Translations under genes and position numbers: made by a program
The notes under the pieces: model-generated
Seen by the model: the letters and a program-made list of their open reading frames with translations, nothing else
Told to the model about the DNA's origin: nothing
The model's database searches: none
From: Microcella alkaliphila
GTDB lineage: Bacteria; Actinomycetota; Actinomycetes; Actinomycetales; Microbacteriaceae
Length of the DNA stretch: 64,000 nt
Assembly (NCBI RefSeq): GCF_002355395.1
Contig: NZ_AP017315.1
Coordinates: 806,001 to 870,000 of the forward strand
Direction of reading: 5' to 3'
In this document: piece by piece, positions 35,314-44,488 of the stretch
Layout of the letters: every line of letters begins with the position of its first letter
Position numbering within the stretch: position 1 is the first letter of the stretch

Positions 35314-35934
35314 ATGGCTGACCAGAACAAGCTGAACGCCGACGTGCGTTCCTCCTTCGGCAAGGGCGCTGCCCGTAAGCTCCGCGCCGCCGACAAGATT
35401 CCTGCCGTCATCTACGGTCACGGCACTGACCCCAAGCACGTCACGCTGCCCGGGCACGAGACCGCGCTGCTGCTCCGCAAGTCCAACGTGCTCGTGACGC
35501 TCGACATCGAGGGCGACAAGCAGCTCGTGCTCGTGAAGGACGTGCAGAAGGACCCGGTGCGTCAGCTCATCGAGCACATCGACCTCATCGTCGTCCGCAA
35601 GGGCGAGAAGGTCACCGTCGACGTGCCCGTGCACGTCGAGGGCGAGTCGGCCCCCGGCACGATCCACGTCGTTGACCACAACACGCTGACGGTCGAGACC
35701 GAGGCGACCCACATCCCCGAGGCGTTCACCGTCTCGATCGAAGGCCTCGAAGAGGGCACCCAGATCCTCGCCGGCCAGGTCGAGCTGCCGAAGGGCACCA
35801 CGCTCGTCACCGACGCCGAGGCGCTCGTCGTGAACGTGACCGTCCCGGCCGCGCCAAAGGACGAGTCGGCCGAGGCCGAGACCGAGGGTGGCGACGCCGC
35901 CGAGGCTGCGGCCGAGTCGGGCGACTCCGAGTAA
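35314..35934 (+). CDS. rplY: 50S ribosomal protein L25/general stress protein Ctc
   Basis: The 206-residue protein has the N-terminal L25 domain that binds 5S rRNA (RSSFGKGAARKLRAADKIPAVIYGHG, LVKDVQKDPVRQLIEHIDL). A TL5/CTC C-terminal domain (VPVHVEGESAPGTIHVVDH) and an acidic tail (ESAEAETEGGDAAEAAAE) follow. ATG 35314 is the conserved start; 35302 is possible. pth follows by 24 bp. Confidence 0.95.
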   Translation: MADQNKLNADVRSSFGKGAARKLRAADKIPAVIYGHGTDPKHVTLPGHETALLLRKSNVLVTLDIEGDKQLVLVKDVQKDPVRQLIEHIDLIVVRKGEKVTVDVPVHVEGESAPGTIHVVDHNTLTVETEATHIPEAFTVSIEGLEEGTQILAGQVELPKGTTLVTDAEALVVNVTVPAAPKDESAEAETEGGDAAEAAAESGDSE

Positions 35935-35958
35935 TCGGCACCCCCGCGATCACGCCGC

Positions 35959-36582
35959 ATGTTTGGACTCGGAAGGCAGAAGCCTCCGGCCGCCGCTGAT
36001 CGCGACACCTGGCTGGTAGTCGGGCTCGGGAACCCCGGGCCCGGCTACGCCGGGAACCGTCACAACGTCGGGCAGATGGTGCTCGACACTCTCGCCGAGC
36101 GGCTCGGGGCGCGACTGTCGCGCCACCGCACCACGACGATGCTCGCCGAGGCGCGCCTTCGCCCTGGCGGGCCGAAGCTGATTCTGGCGAAGCCGCTCAG
36201 CTACATGAACACCTCCGGCGGCCCCGTTTCCGCCGCCGCGAAGTACTTCGGCATCCAGCCCGACCGCGTCGTCGTCGTGCACGATGACCTCGACCTTCCG
36301 TTTGAGACCCTGCGCCTGAAGTCGGGCGGCGGGCACGGCGGTCAGAACGGTGTGCGCGACATCATCAAGGCCCTCGGCACCCCCGACTTCCTGCGTGTGC
36401 GGGTGGGCATTGGCCGCCCGCCCGGTCAGCAGAGCGCGGCCGACTACGTGCTGCGCGACTTCCCCTCCTCCGAGCGCGCACAGTTGCCGTTCCTCCTCGA
36501 CGAGGCGGCCGACGCGATCGAGCGCATCATCGACGACGGACTCGTCGCCGCGCAGCAGCGCCACCACGCGCCCAAGGCATAG
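35959..36582 (+). CDS. pth: Peptidyl-tRNA hydrolase
   Basis: This 207-residue enzyme releases tRNA from peptidyl-tRNAs that drop off ribosomes. It has VVGLGNPGPGYAGNRHNVG with the catalytic histidine, KPLSYMNTSGGPV, and VVVHDDLDLPFETLRLKSGGGHGGQNGVRDI. Length is normal. It lies between rplY and mfd, a conserved actinobacterial order. Confidence 0.95.
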   Translation: MFGLGRQKPPAAADRDTWLVVGLGNPGPGYAGNRHNVGQMVLDTLAERLGARLSRHRTTTMLAEARLRPGGPKLILAKPLSYMNTSGGPVSAAAKYFGIQPDRVVVVHDDLDLPFETLRLKSGGGHGGQNGVRDIIKALGTPDFLRVRVGIGRPPGQQSAADYVLRDFPSSERAQLPFLLDEAADAIERIIDDGLVAAQQRHHAPKA

Positions 36583-36652
36583 CGCTCGCCCGCTCGCCCC
36601 GCGCATCCTCGTCTGGCGACCACAGCCCCGACGACGTTCAGTTCGACGCGCG

Positions 36653-36658
36653 TACACT
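36653..36658 (+). promoter_or_regulatory. -10 box TACACT of mfd, 8 nt from GTG
   Basis: TACACT ends 8 nt before GTG 36667, predicting a leaderless mfd mRNA. No Shine-Dalgarno sequence lies between. Confidence 0.5.
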
Positions 36659-36666
36659 TGCGCGAC

Positions 36667-39600
36667 GTGACTCTCGAGCGGTTAATTCCGGTGCTTCAGC
36701 GCGCCCAGACGTTTTCTGACGCCCTCGAGTACGCGGGGCGCTCGGCCGAGTTCTCCACCGTCGAGGGGCTTCGCCTCCCGCTCATTGCGGGGCTTCTCGA
36801 GCGGCGCGACGGCCCGCAGTGCCTCCTCGCCATCACCGCGACCGGCCGCGAGGCGGAGGCGGTGCGCGAAGCGTGGGAGTGCCTCGACCCCGACGCCACC
36901 GTGATCGACCTGCCCGCGTGGGAGACCCTGCCGCACGAGCGCCTCAGCCCGAGCGCCGAGACCGTCGGCCGACGCATCCGCACGCTGCGCGCGCTTGCCG
37001 AATGGGCGGATGCTCCCACCGGCACAATCGTGGTCGTCGCCTCTGTGCGCGCCGCCCTGCAGCCCCTTCCCGCGGGTCTCACCGACATCGAGCCGGTGCT
37101 GCTCGAGCTGAACGGCAGGGGTTCGGAGCTCTCCGACGTCACCCGCCGACTCATCGACCTCGCTTATTCCCGCGTCGACATGGTGACGCGCCGCGGCGAG
37201 TTCGCTGTGCGCGGCGGAATCCTGGATGTATTTCCGGCCGTAGCCGAGCATCCCGTTCGCGTCGAGTTCTTCGGCGACGAGGTTGATCAGATTCGCGAAT
37301 TCTCGGTCGCCGACCAGCGGTCGCTGCCCGACACGGGAATCACGCGCGTCGAGTTGCCGCCGACCCGCGAGCTGCTGCTCACCGACGGCGTTCGGCAACG
37401 CGCGCGCGAGATGCTGCACGAGTTCCCCAGCCTGTCGTCGATCCTCGAGAAGGTGGCCGAAGGCATTCCGGTCGAGGGCATGGAGAGCCTCGCACCGGCG
37501 CTCGTCGACCGGCTCGTGCCGCTGACGACCTACCTGCCCGAGAACGCGGCCGTCGTCGTGCTCGGCCCCGAACGCGTGGCGACCCGCGCCGCGAATCTGG
37601 TCGAAACGAACCGCGAGTTTCTGAGCGCCGCGTGGCATGCCGCCACGGCCGGTGCCGAGTCGCCGATCGACCTCGACGCCGGCGACTTCCTGACCGTGCA
37701 GGCCCTGCGCGAGTCGGCCGGGGACCGCGCCTGGTGGACGGTCAGCCAGTTCGACGCCGACGAGCCCGGTGTCGTGCGCGTCGCCGCCGACCCGCCGCCG
37801 TCGTTCGCGGGCAAGAGCGGGGGAGCGGTTGACCACGTCGTCGATCGCCTGGCCGACGGTTGGTGCATGATCGTCGCGGCGGTCGGCCCCGGACTCGTCG
37901 AACGCGCCCGCGACGTGCTCTCGGACGCGGGCGCCGCAGCGCGTCCCGTTGACGCGCTGCCCGAGACGCTCGAGCCGGGCGTCGCCTACCTCGTGCGCGG
38001 CAGCGTCGAGCAGGGCTTCGAGCTGCCCGATGTGAAGCTCGGGCTCTTCGGCGAGACCGAGTTCTACGGCCGCAGCGTCGGCTACGACTCGCGCCAGCCG
38101 AAGAAGCTCGCGAGCCGCCGCAAGAACGTCGTCGACCCGCTGCAACTGAAGGCGGGCGACTTCGTCGTGCACAACACCCACGGCATCGGCAAGTTCATCG
38201 AACTGGTGCAGCGCGAGGTGTCCACTGGCGGCGGCCGCAACGCCCAGAAGTCGACGCGCGAGTTCCTCGTGATCGAGTACGCGCCGAGCAAGCGCGGCTA
38301 CCCCGGCGACAAGCTGTACGTGCCGACCGACCAGCTCGACCTGCTCACCCGCTACGTCGGCGGCGAAGCGCCGGCGCTCAGCAAGATGGGCGGCAGCGAC
38401 TGGGCGGCCGCGAAGGGTCGCGCCCGCAAGGCCGTGCGCGACATCGCCGTCGAGCTCGTGAAGCTGTACTCCGCGCGCATGTCGAGCAAGGGATTCGCGT
38501 TCCCTCCTGACACCCCGTGGCAGCGCGAGCTGGAGGAGGCGTTCCCGTACGCCGAGACGCCCGACCAGTTGACGACGATCGACGAGGTCAAGCGCGACAT
38601 GGAGTCGCCGATCCCCATGGACCGACTGCTCGCCGGCGACGTCGGGTACGGCAAGACCGAGGTCGCCGTGCGCGCCGCGTTCAAGGCGGTGCAGGGCGGC
38701 AAGCAGGTCGCCGTCATCGTGCCGACCACCCTGCTCGTCAAGCAGCACATGGAGACCTTCGCCGACCGATTCGCCGGCTTCCCCGTGCACCTGCGCGCGC
38801 TCAGTCGATTCCAGTCCGACCGGGAGGCGAAGGAGACGATCGACGGGCTCGCGCGCGGCACGGTCGACGTCGTGATCGGAACCCACCGCATCCTGAGCCA
38901 GGGCATCGCCTTCAAAGACCTGGGCCTCGTCATCATCGACGAGGAGCAGCGTTTCGGCGTCGAGCACAAGGACGCGCTCAAGAAGCTGAAGACGAACGTC
39001 GACGTGCTCGCGATGTCGGCCACGCCCATCCCGCGCACCCTCGAGATGGCGGTGACGGGCATCCGCGAAATGTCGACGCTCGCAACCCCGCCCGAGGACC
39101 GGCACCCGATCCTCACCTTCGTGGGGCCCTACAGCGACAAGCAGGTCGCGGCGGCGATCCACCGCGAGCTCTTGCGTGAGGGCCAGATCTTCTACGTGCA
39201 CAACCGCGTGTCGAGCATCAACCGGGTCGCCGCGAACCTCGCCGAGCTGGTCCCGGATGCACGCGTCGCGATCGCGCACGGACAGATGAGCGAGAGCGCC
39301 CTCGAGCAGGTCATGGTCGACTTCTGGGAGCGCAAATTCGACGTGCTCGTCTCGACGACCATCATCGAGACCGGCCTGGACGTCGCCAACGCGAATACGC
39401 TGATCATCGACCGCGCCGACAAGTACGGGCTGTCGCAGCTGCACCAGCTGCGCGGACGCGTCGGTCGCGGACGTGAGCGGGCCTACGCCTACTTCCTCTA
39501 CGACGAGACGAAGCCGCTGACCGAGACCGCCCACGACCGGCTGCAGACTCTGGCGGCCAACAGCGACCTGGGCGGCGGCATGGCCATCGCGATGAAGGAC

Positions 39601-40245
39601 CTCGAGATCCGCGGCGCGGGCAACCTGCTGGGTGCCGAGCAGGCGGGACACATCGCCGGCGTCGGCTTCGACCTGTACCTGCGCATGATCGGCGAAGCCG
39701 TGAGCGTCTTCCGTGGCGACGCGGCGGAAGAACCGACCGAGCTGTGCCTCGAATTGCCCGTGGATGCGCGCATCCCCGAAGAATTCATCGAGTCGGAGCG
39801 GCTGCGCCTCGAGGCGTACCAGAAGCTGTCGACGGCGGCCGCGCCCGCGAGTGACGACGAAGCCCTCGGCCAGGTGCGCGAGGAGCTCGCCGACCGCTAT
39901 GGCGACCTTCCCGCGCCCGTGCTCGCCCTGCTGCGGGTGTCGCAGCTGCGGCGAACCGCGCAGAAGGCGGGCCTGTCGGACGTCGTCGTGATGGGCTCGA
40001 ACCTGCGCCTTGTCGGGCGCGAGCTTCCCGACTCGAAGCAGCTGCGCCTGCAGCGTATGTACCCGGGGTCGAAGTGGTGGGGTCAGACGCGAACCGCGCA
40101 GGTTCCGCTGCCGAAGGATGCGTCTGACGACGACCTGATCTCGTGGGTGGGGCAGGTGCTCGAGAACCTTTACGACGCGGGGGCGTCGTCGGATGCTCGT
40201 GGTGCGTCGGACGCGTCGGCGTCGGCGTCGCCGTCGGCGGGCTGA
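36667..40245 (+). CDS. mfd: Transcription-repair coupling factor
   Basis: This 1192-residue ATPase removes stalled RNA polymerase and recruits UvrA. It has the UvrB-like N-terminal domains (FAVRGGILDVFPAVAEHPVRVEFFGDEV), the CarD-like RNA-polymerase-interaction domain (LKAGDFVVHNTHGIGKFIEL), the translocase with GDVGYGKTEV and IIDEEQRFG, the TRG region and the C-terminal TRCF domain. The last 25 residues are an Ala/Ser/Asp-rich tail whose coding sequence overlaps the convergent CPBP gene by 76 nt. Codon 6 is TTA, very rare in this genome. TTG 36658 is an alternative start. Confidence 0.96.
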   Translation: MTLERLIPVLQRAQTFSDALEYAGRSAEFSTVEGLRLPLIAGLLERRDGPQCLLAITATGREAEAVREAWECLDPDATVIDLPAWETLPHERLSPSAETVGRRIRTLRALAEWADAPTGTIVVVASVRAALQPLPAGLTDIEPVLLELNGRGSELSDVTRRLIDLAYSRVDMVTRRGEFAVRGGILDVFPAVAEHPVRVEFFGDEVDQIREFSVADQRSLPDTGITRVELPPTRELLLTDGVRQRAREMLHEFPSLSSILEKVAEGIPVEGMESLAPALVDRLVPLTTYLPENAAVVVLGPERVATRAANLVETNREFLSAAWHAATAGAESPIDLDAGDFLTVQALRESAGDRAWWTVSQFDADEPGVVRVAADPPPSFAGKSGGAVDHVVDRLADGWCMIVAAVGPGLVERARDVLSDAGAAARPVDALPETLEPGVAYLVRGSVEQGFELPDVKLGLFGETEFYGRSVGYDSRQPKKLASRRKNVVDPLQLKAGDFVVHNTHGIGKFIELVQREVSTGGGRNAQKSTREFLVIEYAPSKRGYPGDKLYVPTDQLDLLTRYVGGEAPALSKMGGSDWAAAKGRARKAVRDIAVELVKLYSARMSSKGFAFPPDTPWQRELEEAFPYAETPDQLTTIDEVKRDMESPIPMDRLLAGDVGYGKTEVAVRAAFKAVQGGKQVAVIVPTTLLVKQHMETFADRFAGFPVHLRALSRFQSDREAKETIDGLARGTVDVVIGTHRILSQGIAFKDLGLVIIDEEQRFGVEHKDALKKLKTNVDVLAMSATPIPRTLEMAVTGIREMSTLATPPEDRHPILTFVGPYSDKQVAAAIHRELLREGQIFYVHNRVSSINRVAANLAELVPDARVAIAHGQMSESALEQVMVDFWERKFDVLVSTTIIETGLDVANANTLIIDRADKYGLSQLHQLRGRVGRGRERAYAYFLYDETKPLTETAHDRLQTLAANSDLGGGMAIAMKDLEIRGAGNLLGAEQAGHIAGVGFDLYLRMIGEAVSVFRGDAAEEPTELCLELPVDARIPEEFIESERLRLEAYQKLSTAAAPASDDEALGQVREELADRYGDLPAPVLALLRVSQLRRTAQKAGLSDVVVMGSNLRLVGRELPDSKQLRLQRMYPGSKWWGQTRTAQVPLPKDASDDDLISWVGQVLENLYDAGASSDARGASDASASASPSAG

Positions 40246-41069
40246 GCGCCGTCGGTGGGCTCGTCGATCGCGCGCGGCGCGAGCGGCAGGGGCTTCGGGA
40301 ACCGCACCGAGCCGGGCACCGTGTGCACGCGGTACACGGCGGCGGGAATGATGACGAGCGTGCGCAGGTCGAAGAGGGCGTGTAGCGCCATGACGAGCAG
40401 GATGCTGCCGCTCAGCACGTAGACGACGGTGAAGGCGAGCCCGACGAGTGTGGTGACGGCGACGCCGACGGGGCCTTGATAGGCGTGCAGCAGCCCGAAC
40501 ACGAGGGCGGCGAGCCCGAAGGCGCTGAGCGGTTCGCCGGTGACGATGACGAGAAGGGCCGGCAGGGCGAGGCGGAACAGCAGTTCTTCGCTGACGCCGG
40601 CGTTGACCGACAGGGCGGCGCCCCAGCCGAGTTCGGGCCGGTTGCGGGGGAGGAGTGCGGCGATGTCGCCGACGACGATGACGCCTCCCTCTGTGCGGGC
40701 GGAGCGGACGCCGACGACGGTGAGGATCGCGATGGCCGTCAGGGTGGCGATGATGAGCGCGATGCCGATTCCGCCGCTGAGCCAGCCGCGCGCCGCGGCG
40801 ATGGGGGCGAGCTGCTGGGTGGCGACGAGCAGTGGCTCCACGTAGTCGCGCGTGGCGATGAGGATCGCGGCGCCCGTCAGGCCGAAGAGGACGAGTGACT
40901 CGATGAGCCAGCGCCGCATCATCTGCTGGCGTTTGGCGGTGGAGCGGTAGCGGCGGAAGCGCCGAAACTGCCGTCGGTCTTTCTGTCGGGCGCGCACGAT
41001 GAACGCCGCGATGAGCGCCGCCGCCGCGACGGCGGCGATAACGCGGGTGAGCGGGTCGGCCTCGAGCAC
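40170..41069 (-). CDS. CPBP-family intramembrane protease
   Basis: The 299-residue protein has about seven hydrophobic segments and the Abi/CPBP motifs: EELLFR, FGLLHAYQG and HALFD, which hold the metal or catalytic residues. Family members cleave or modify membrane substrates such as prenylated peptides. The N-terminus after TM1 is very basic (RARQKDRRQFRRFRRYRSTAKRQ). GTG 41069 follows GGGTGGGGG and avoids a long low-complexity N-terminal extension. The Asp/Ala-rich tail (ADGDADADASDAPRASDD) is encoded opposite the mfd tail. Confidence 0.8.
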   Translation of the reverse strand: MLEADPLTRVIAAVAAAALIAAFIVRARQKDRRQFRRFRRYRSTAKRQQMMRRWLIESLVLFGLTGAAILIATRDYVEPLLVATQQLAPIAAARGWLSGGIGIALIIATLTAIAILTVVGVRSARTEGGVIVVGDIAALLPRNRPELGWGAALSVNAGVSEELLFRLALPALLVIVTGEPLSAFGLAALVFGLLHAYQGPVGVAVTTLVGLAFTVVYVLSGSILLVMALHALFDLRTLVIIPAAVYRVHTVPGSVRFPKPLPLAPRAIDEPTDGAQPADGDADADASDAPRASDDAPAS

Positions 41070-41197
41070 GCCCCCACCCTGCCACGCCCGCCCTGCCGCC
41101 CGGTGTGCGCGCCCGCCGCCCGCGTACGGGTCCCGCCCGCGTACGGGTCCCGCCCGCCCGCCTAGTGCGCCCTGGTCTGCCCCTCGCCCGCGCACCC

Positions 41198-41287
41198 GTG
41201 TCCGCGAAGTCAGCACTGCGCGAATCTCACCGGCGCGTTGCCCGCCCGGGTCCGCGTGTCACGAAACGCTGCTGACGTCGCGGACAC
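41198..41287. repeat. Inverted pair of 18-bp elements
   Basis: GTGTCCGCGAAGTCAGCA at 41198-41215 is matched, in inverse orientation and with one mismatch, by TGCTGACGTCGCGGACAC at 41270-41287. The two arms are separated by 54 bp. This looks like a REP-type intergenic unit. Confidence 0.6.
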
Positions 41288-41304
41288 ACGCCACCCCCAG
41301 AACT

Positions 41305-41445
41305 CCTTCCACAACAGCGGAAGGCTGAATCTCGTTCGCCCGTTCCGCTGTTGTAGGAGGCGCCACGGAATGGGTCGCTTCACTTTTCCGCGGTTCTGGA
41401 AGTCGCCACGGGAGGGGAGCTTTCACTTTTCCGCGGTTGTGGAAG
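41305..41445. repeat. 43-bp tandem repeat with one inverted copy of its palindromic core
   Basis: The core TTCCGCGGTTGTGGAAG, itself roughly palindromic, appears at 41343, 41386 and 41429 with 43-bp spacing, each followed by GCGCCACGG-like sequence and preceded by CACTTTT. An inverted copy (CTTCCACAACAGCGGAAG) lies at 41306-41323. With the 18-bp inverted pair upstream this fills the 470-bp gap between the CPBP gene and mazG. There is no sign of coding sequence. Confidence 0.65.
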
Positions 41446-41539
41446 GCGCGGGGACGGGGGAGGGGGTCCGCGGCGGGCCGGTCGTCGGGGCAGCGACGGG
41501 AGGGGAGGGTGGTCGTGCTCCTCCTGGCAGGATGGCCGC

Positions 41540-42382
41540 ATGGCGACGTCCGACCCGGCCCCTGAGTCGAGCCCCCACCCGAGCCCTCACGCGAGCCCCC
41601 ACCCGAGCCCTCACTCGAGCCCCCACCCGAGCCCACCCCCAAGCCTTCACTCGCACCCGCAACTCACTCCCGAGCCCCATCCTGAACTCGATCGGCTCAT
41701 CGCCGTGATGGCCCACCTTCGGGCGCCGGGCGGATGCGCGTGGGACGCCGAGCAGACCCACACCAGCCTCGCGAAATACCTCATCGAGGAGAGTCACGAG
41801 CTGGTGGAGGCAATCGAGCACGGCACCCGCGACGACATCCTCGAAGAACTCGGAGACGTGCTCTACCAGGTGCTCTTCCACGCCGACATCGCGGCCGCCG
41901 ACCCGGATGCGCCCTTCACGATCGACGACGTCGCCCGCGTCAGCGCCGAAAAGATGATCGGCCGCCACCCGCACGTGTTCGGCGACGTCACCGCCGACAC
42001 CGCCGAGGAAGTCTCCGCGAACTGGGAGCAGTGGAAGCGGCAGGAGAAGCCCGCCCGAACCTCCTCGCTTGACGGCCTACCTGCCGCGCTCCCGACTCTG
42101 GTCCGCGCCGAGAAGGTGTTGGGTCGCGCCGAGCGATTGGGCATTCTGTCGGTCAGTGATGCCGCACTTGCAGAGGCGTCGACAGAGGCGGCGGCAGAGG
42201 TGCAGACCGCCCCAGAGCGCCTCGCCGACGAGACAGCACTCGGCCACCACCTCCTCGCCCTCGTCGCGGATGCTCGTGCCCGCGGCCTCGACGCCGACCG
42301 CGCTCTCCGCGCCGCCGTGCGCGAAGTGGAAGACCGCATCCGCGCGTCGGAAACAGAAAGTGCCCCCGCGCATCCTGAATGA
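41540..42382 (+). CDS. mazG: MazG-family nucleoside triphosphate pyrophosphohydrolase
   Basis: From residue about 50 the 280-residue protein is a MazG (LDRLIAVMAHLRAPGGCAWDAEQTHTSLAKYLIEESHELVEAIE), with the metal-binding EESHE and EELGDVLYQVLFH motifs. Such enzymes hydrolyse aberrant NTPs or lower ppGpp. The N-terminal 48 residues are an odd Ser/Pro/His repeat (SPHPSPHASPHPSPHS...) encoded by a 24-bp tandem DNA repeat at about 41570-41640. The real start could be internal, but no good ribosome site is seen there. It lies between mfd and hisS/eno, as in many actinobacteria. Confidence 0.88.
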   Translation: MATSDPAPESSPHPSPHASPHPSPHSSPHPSPPPSLHSHPQLTPEPHPELDRLIAVMAHLRAPGGCAWDAEQTHTSLAKYLIEESHELVEAIEHGTRDDILEELGDVLYQVLFHADIAAADPDAPFTIDDVARVSAEKMIGRHPHVFGDVTADTAEEVSANWEQWKRQEKPARTSSLDGLPAALPTLVRAEKVLGRAERLGILSVSDAALAEASTEAAAEVQTAPERLADETALGHHLLALVADARARGLDADRALRAAVREVEDRIRASETESAPAHPE

Positions 42383-42398
42383 TGCTTGACTGTGCGGC

Positions 42399-43322
42399 AT
42401 GACCATCGCTCCCGCGATCAGTGCCGCCGGTGTCGCCCGCTCGTTCGGCGACGTTCACGCGGTGCGTGACGCCAGCTTCGACGCCCACTTCGGCCAGGTG
42501 ACGGCGCTCATCGGGCCGAACGGCAGCGGCAAGACCACGCTGCTGCTCATGCTTGCCACGCTGCTGAAGCCCGACGCGGGGGAGATCCGCATTGACGGCC
42601 ACGACCCCGTCACTGACGCGCGCGCCGTGCGACAGGTCACCGGGTGGATGCCCGACGTGCTCGGCTCGTGGGGAGGGCTCACCGTACGGCAGTCCATCGA
42701 GACGACGGCGCGGCTCTACGAGCTCAGCCCCGCCGACGCCCGTGCCCGCGCCAGCGAGCTGATCGACCGCGTCGGCCTCGGCCCGCTCGCCGACCAGCCG
42801 AGCCGCGTGCTCAGCCGCGGCCAGAAGCAGAAGCTCAGCCTCGCCCGCGCGCTCGTGCACCGCCCACGGGTGCTGCTGCTCGACGAGCCAGCATCCGGCC
42901 TCGACCCGGCCGCCCGCGTCGAACTGCGAGTCCTCGTGCGCGAGCTCGCCGCCGAGGGGGCTGCCGTGCTGCTGTCGAGCCACGTGCTCGCCGAACTCGA
43001 CGAGATGAGCGACGCCGCCGTCTACCTCGACCAGGGCGCGACCGCGAGCGCCGAAAGCGTCTACCGGGCACGAGCATCCGCCCGCCGCTGGCGCATCCGC
43101 GCCCTCGACGCGGCCGCCCTGACCGCTGCGCTCGCCGACGCCGGCCGCCCGGCCGTCGGCGCCGACCATCTCGGCGCCCTCGTCGAGGTGACGGGGGAGG
43201 CCGACGCCGCCGAGCTGCTCACCCACCTGGTGAGCGCCGGTGTCGGCATTGCCGCCTACGGCCCCGCCGTCGGCGACCTCGAACAGACCTTCCTCGACCT
43301 CGCGAAGGGAGGCGAGCGATGA
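42399..43322 (+). CDS. ABC transporter ATP-binding protein
   Basis: The 307-residue ATPase has Walker A GPNGSGKT at residues 39-46, the signature LSRGQKQKLSLARAL, Walker B VLLLDEPASGLDP and the H-loop SSHVL. A C-terminal extension of about 90 residues resembles exporter ATPases of the CcmA/DrrA type. It pairs by ATGA overlap with the permease gene, forming a two-gene exporter. Substrate unknown. Confidence 0.9.
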   Translation: MTIAPAISAAGVARSFGDVHAVRDASFDAHFGQVTALIGPNGSGKTTLLLMLATLLKPDAGEIRIDGHDPVTDARAVRQVTGWMPDVLGSWGGLTVRQSIETTARLYELSPADARARASELIDRVGLGPLADQPSRVLSRGQKQKLSLARALVHRPRVLLLDEPASGLDPAARVELRVLVRELAAEGAAVLLSSHVLAELDEMSDAAVYLDQGATASAESVYRARASARRWRIRALDAAALTAALADAGRPAVGADHLGALVEVTGEADAAELLTHLVSAGVGIAAYGPAVGDLEQTFLDLAKGGER

Positions 43323-44410
43323 GCCCGCGCCTCGCCGTCCTCGGCACCATCGTTCAGCTCGAACTGCGCCAGCGCATCCGCTCCGTGTCGTGGCTCGTGC
43401 TCGTCAGCGTCGTCTTCGTGCTCGTCGGCATCGTCACCGTGCTGCTGTGGTTCGCGCTACCCGCTTTCGGCAGTGATGACCTCGCGAGCGCCGGCATCTA
43501 CTCGACCCTGATCTTCTTCGTTCTGCTCATCGGCTCGCTCGTCACACCCGCGACGAGTGGGGCGGCGATCAACGGCGACCGGGATGCCGGCACCCTCGCC
43601 ACAACGCAGGTCACCCTCGTGACGACGACGCAGCTCGTGCTCGGCAAGTTCCTCGCGGCGTGGACGGTGGCGCTGACGTTCTTGGCCGCGTCCGTGCCCG
43701 CGATGCTGTTCACGGTCATCGTGGGGGAGGTGCGCCCCGACACGCTCATCGCGTCGCTCGGCGTGCTCGTGCTGCTGCTCGGCGTCGTCGCGGCCGTCGG
43801 CGTCGGGGCGTCGGCGCTCATCACCCGACCCCTGTTTTCTGTCGTCACGACCTACCTCGTCGTAGCAGCACTCAGCGTCGGCACGCTGATCGCTTTCGGG
43901 CTCGGGTCGCTGGCCGCCCAGACCACGGTCAGCTACACGTACACGCCGCTCAACTACGACGAGAGCGTCTTCGACGAGGAAGAGGGGCGCTGGACGACCG
44001 TCGTCTGCGGCGTGCCCGAGCGTCAGAGCTTTGAGGTGCCGCGCACCGACACGGTGTGGGGATTCCTGGCGGCGAACCCGTACGTCGTGCTCGCCGACGC
44101 GTCGCCCCCGGTGTGGGACGAGTGGGGCAACCCGCGCGATTTGTTCGGCGGCATCGCCTTCGCCGTCCGTGCCGCTCAACAGCCCCCTGAGCCACCGCTC
44201 GACTACGACGAGTGCGCCGAGGCGCGCGGCGAGGGCGGGCAACGATGGCAGCAAGGGCCGACGCCCCGAGGGATCTACGACTCGAGCGTGCCGAGCTGGT
44301 TCGTAGGCCTCGCGATCCACCTCGCGCTCGGCGGCGGGATGCTCGCGGCGGCGATCGCGCGCACACGCACGCCGGCCGCATCCCTGCCCCGCGGCAGCCG
44401 CGTCGCCTAA
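43319..44410 (+). CDS. ABC-2 type transporter permease
   Basis: The 363-residue protein has about six transmembrane helices, with PATSGAAINGDRDAGTLATTQVTLVTTTQLVLGKFLAAW, the usual ABC-2 membrane-domain feature. A large soluble loop of about 115 residues between the last two helices (LNYDESVFDEEEGRW...ECAEARGEGGQRW) contains two cysteines and probably faces outside. ATG 43319 overlaps the ATPase stop. A terminator-like hairpin follows. Confidence 0.85.
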   Translation: MSPRLAVLGTIVQLELRQRIRSVSWLVLVSVVFVLVGIVTVLLWFALPAFGSDDLASAGIYSTLIFFVLLIGSLVTPATSGAAINGDRDAGTLATTQVTLVTTTQLVLGKFLAAWTVALTFLAASVPAMLFTVIVGEVRPDTLIASLGVLVLLLGVVAAVGVGASALITRPLFSVVTTYLVVAALSVGTLIAFGLGSLAAQTTVSYTYTPLNYDESVFDEEEGRWTTVVCGVPERQSFEVPRTDTVWGFLAANPYVVLADASPPVWDEWGNPRDLFGGIAFAVRAAQQPPEPPLDYDECAEARGEGGQRWQQGPTPRGIYDSSVPSWFVGLAIHLALGGGMLAAAIARTRTPAASLPRGSRVA

Positions 44411-44453
44411 CGCTGACCGGGGCGCCACGCGAGCCTGCCGGCCGCACACGAGA

Positions 44454-44488
44454 AAGGCGCCCCATCAACCCGAATGACGAGGCGCCTT
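44454..44488 (+). terminator. Possible terminator after the ABC operon
   Basis: AAGGCGCC at 44454-44461 and GGCGCCTT at 44481-44488 form an 8-bp stem with a 19-nt loop, 44 bp after the permease stop. Confidence 0.45.

Noticed and set aside
36682..41085. Very long minus-strand open frame (1,467 codons) opposite mfd
   Set aside because: It is the antisense shadow of mfd and the CPBP region; composition is Arg/His/Val-rich without any family motif.
41305..41445. CRISPR array
   Set aside because: Only three direct copies, the intervening sequence is itself repeated, one copy is inverted, and no cas genes are present.
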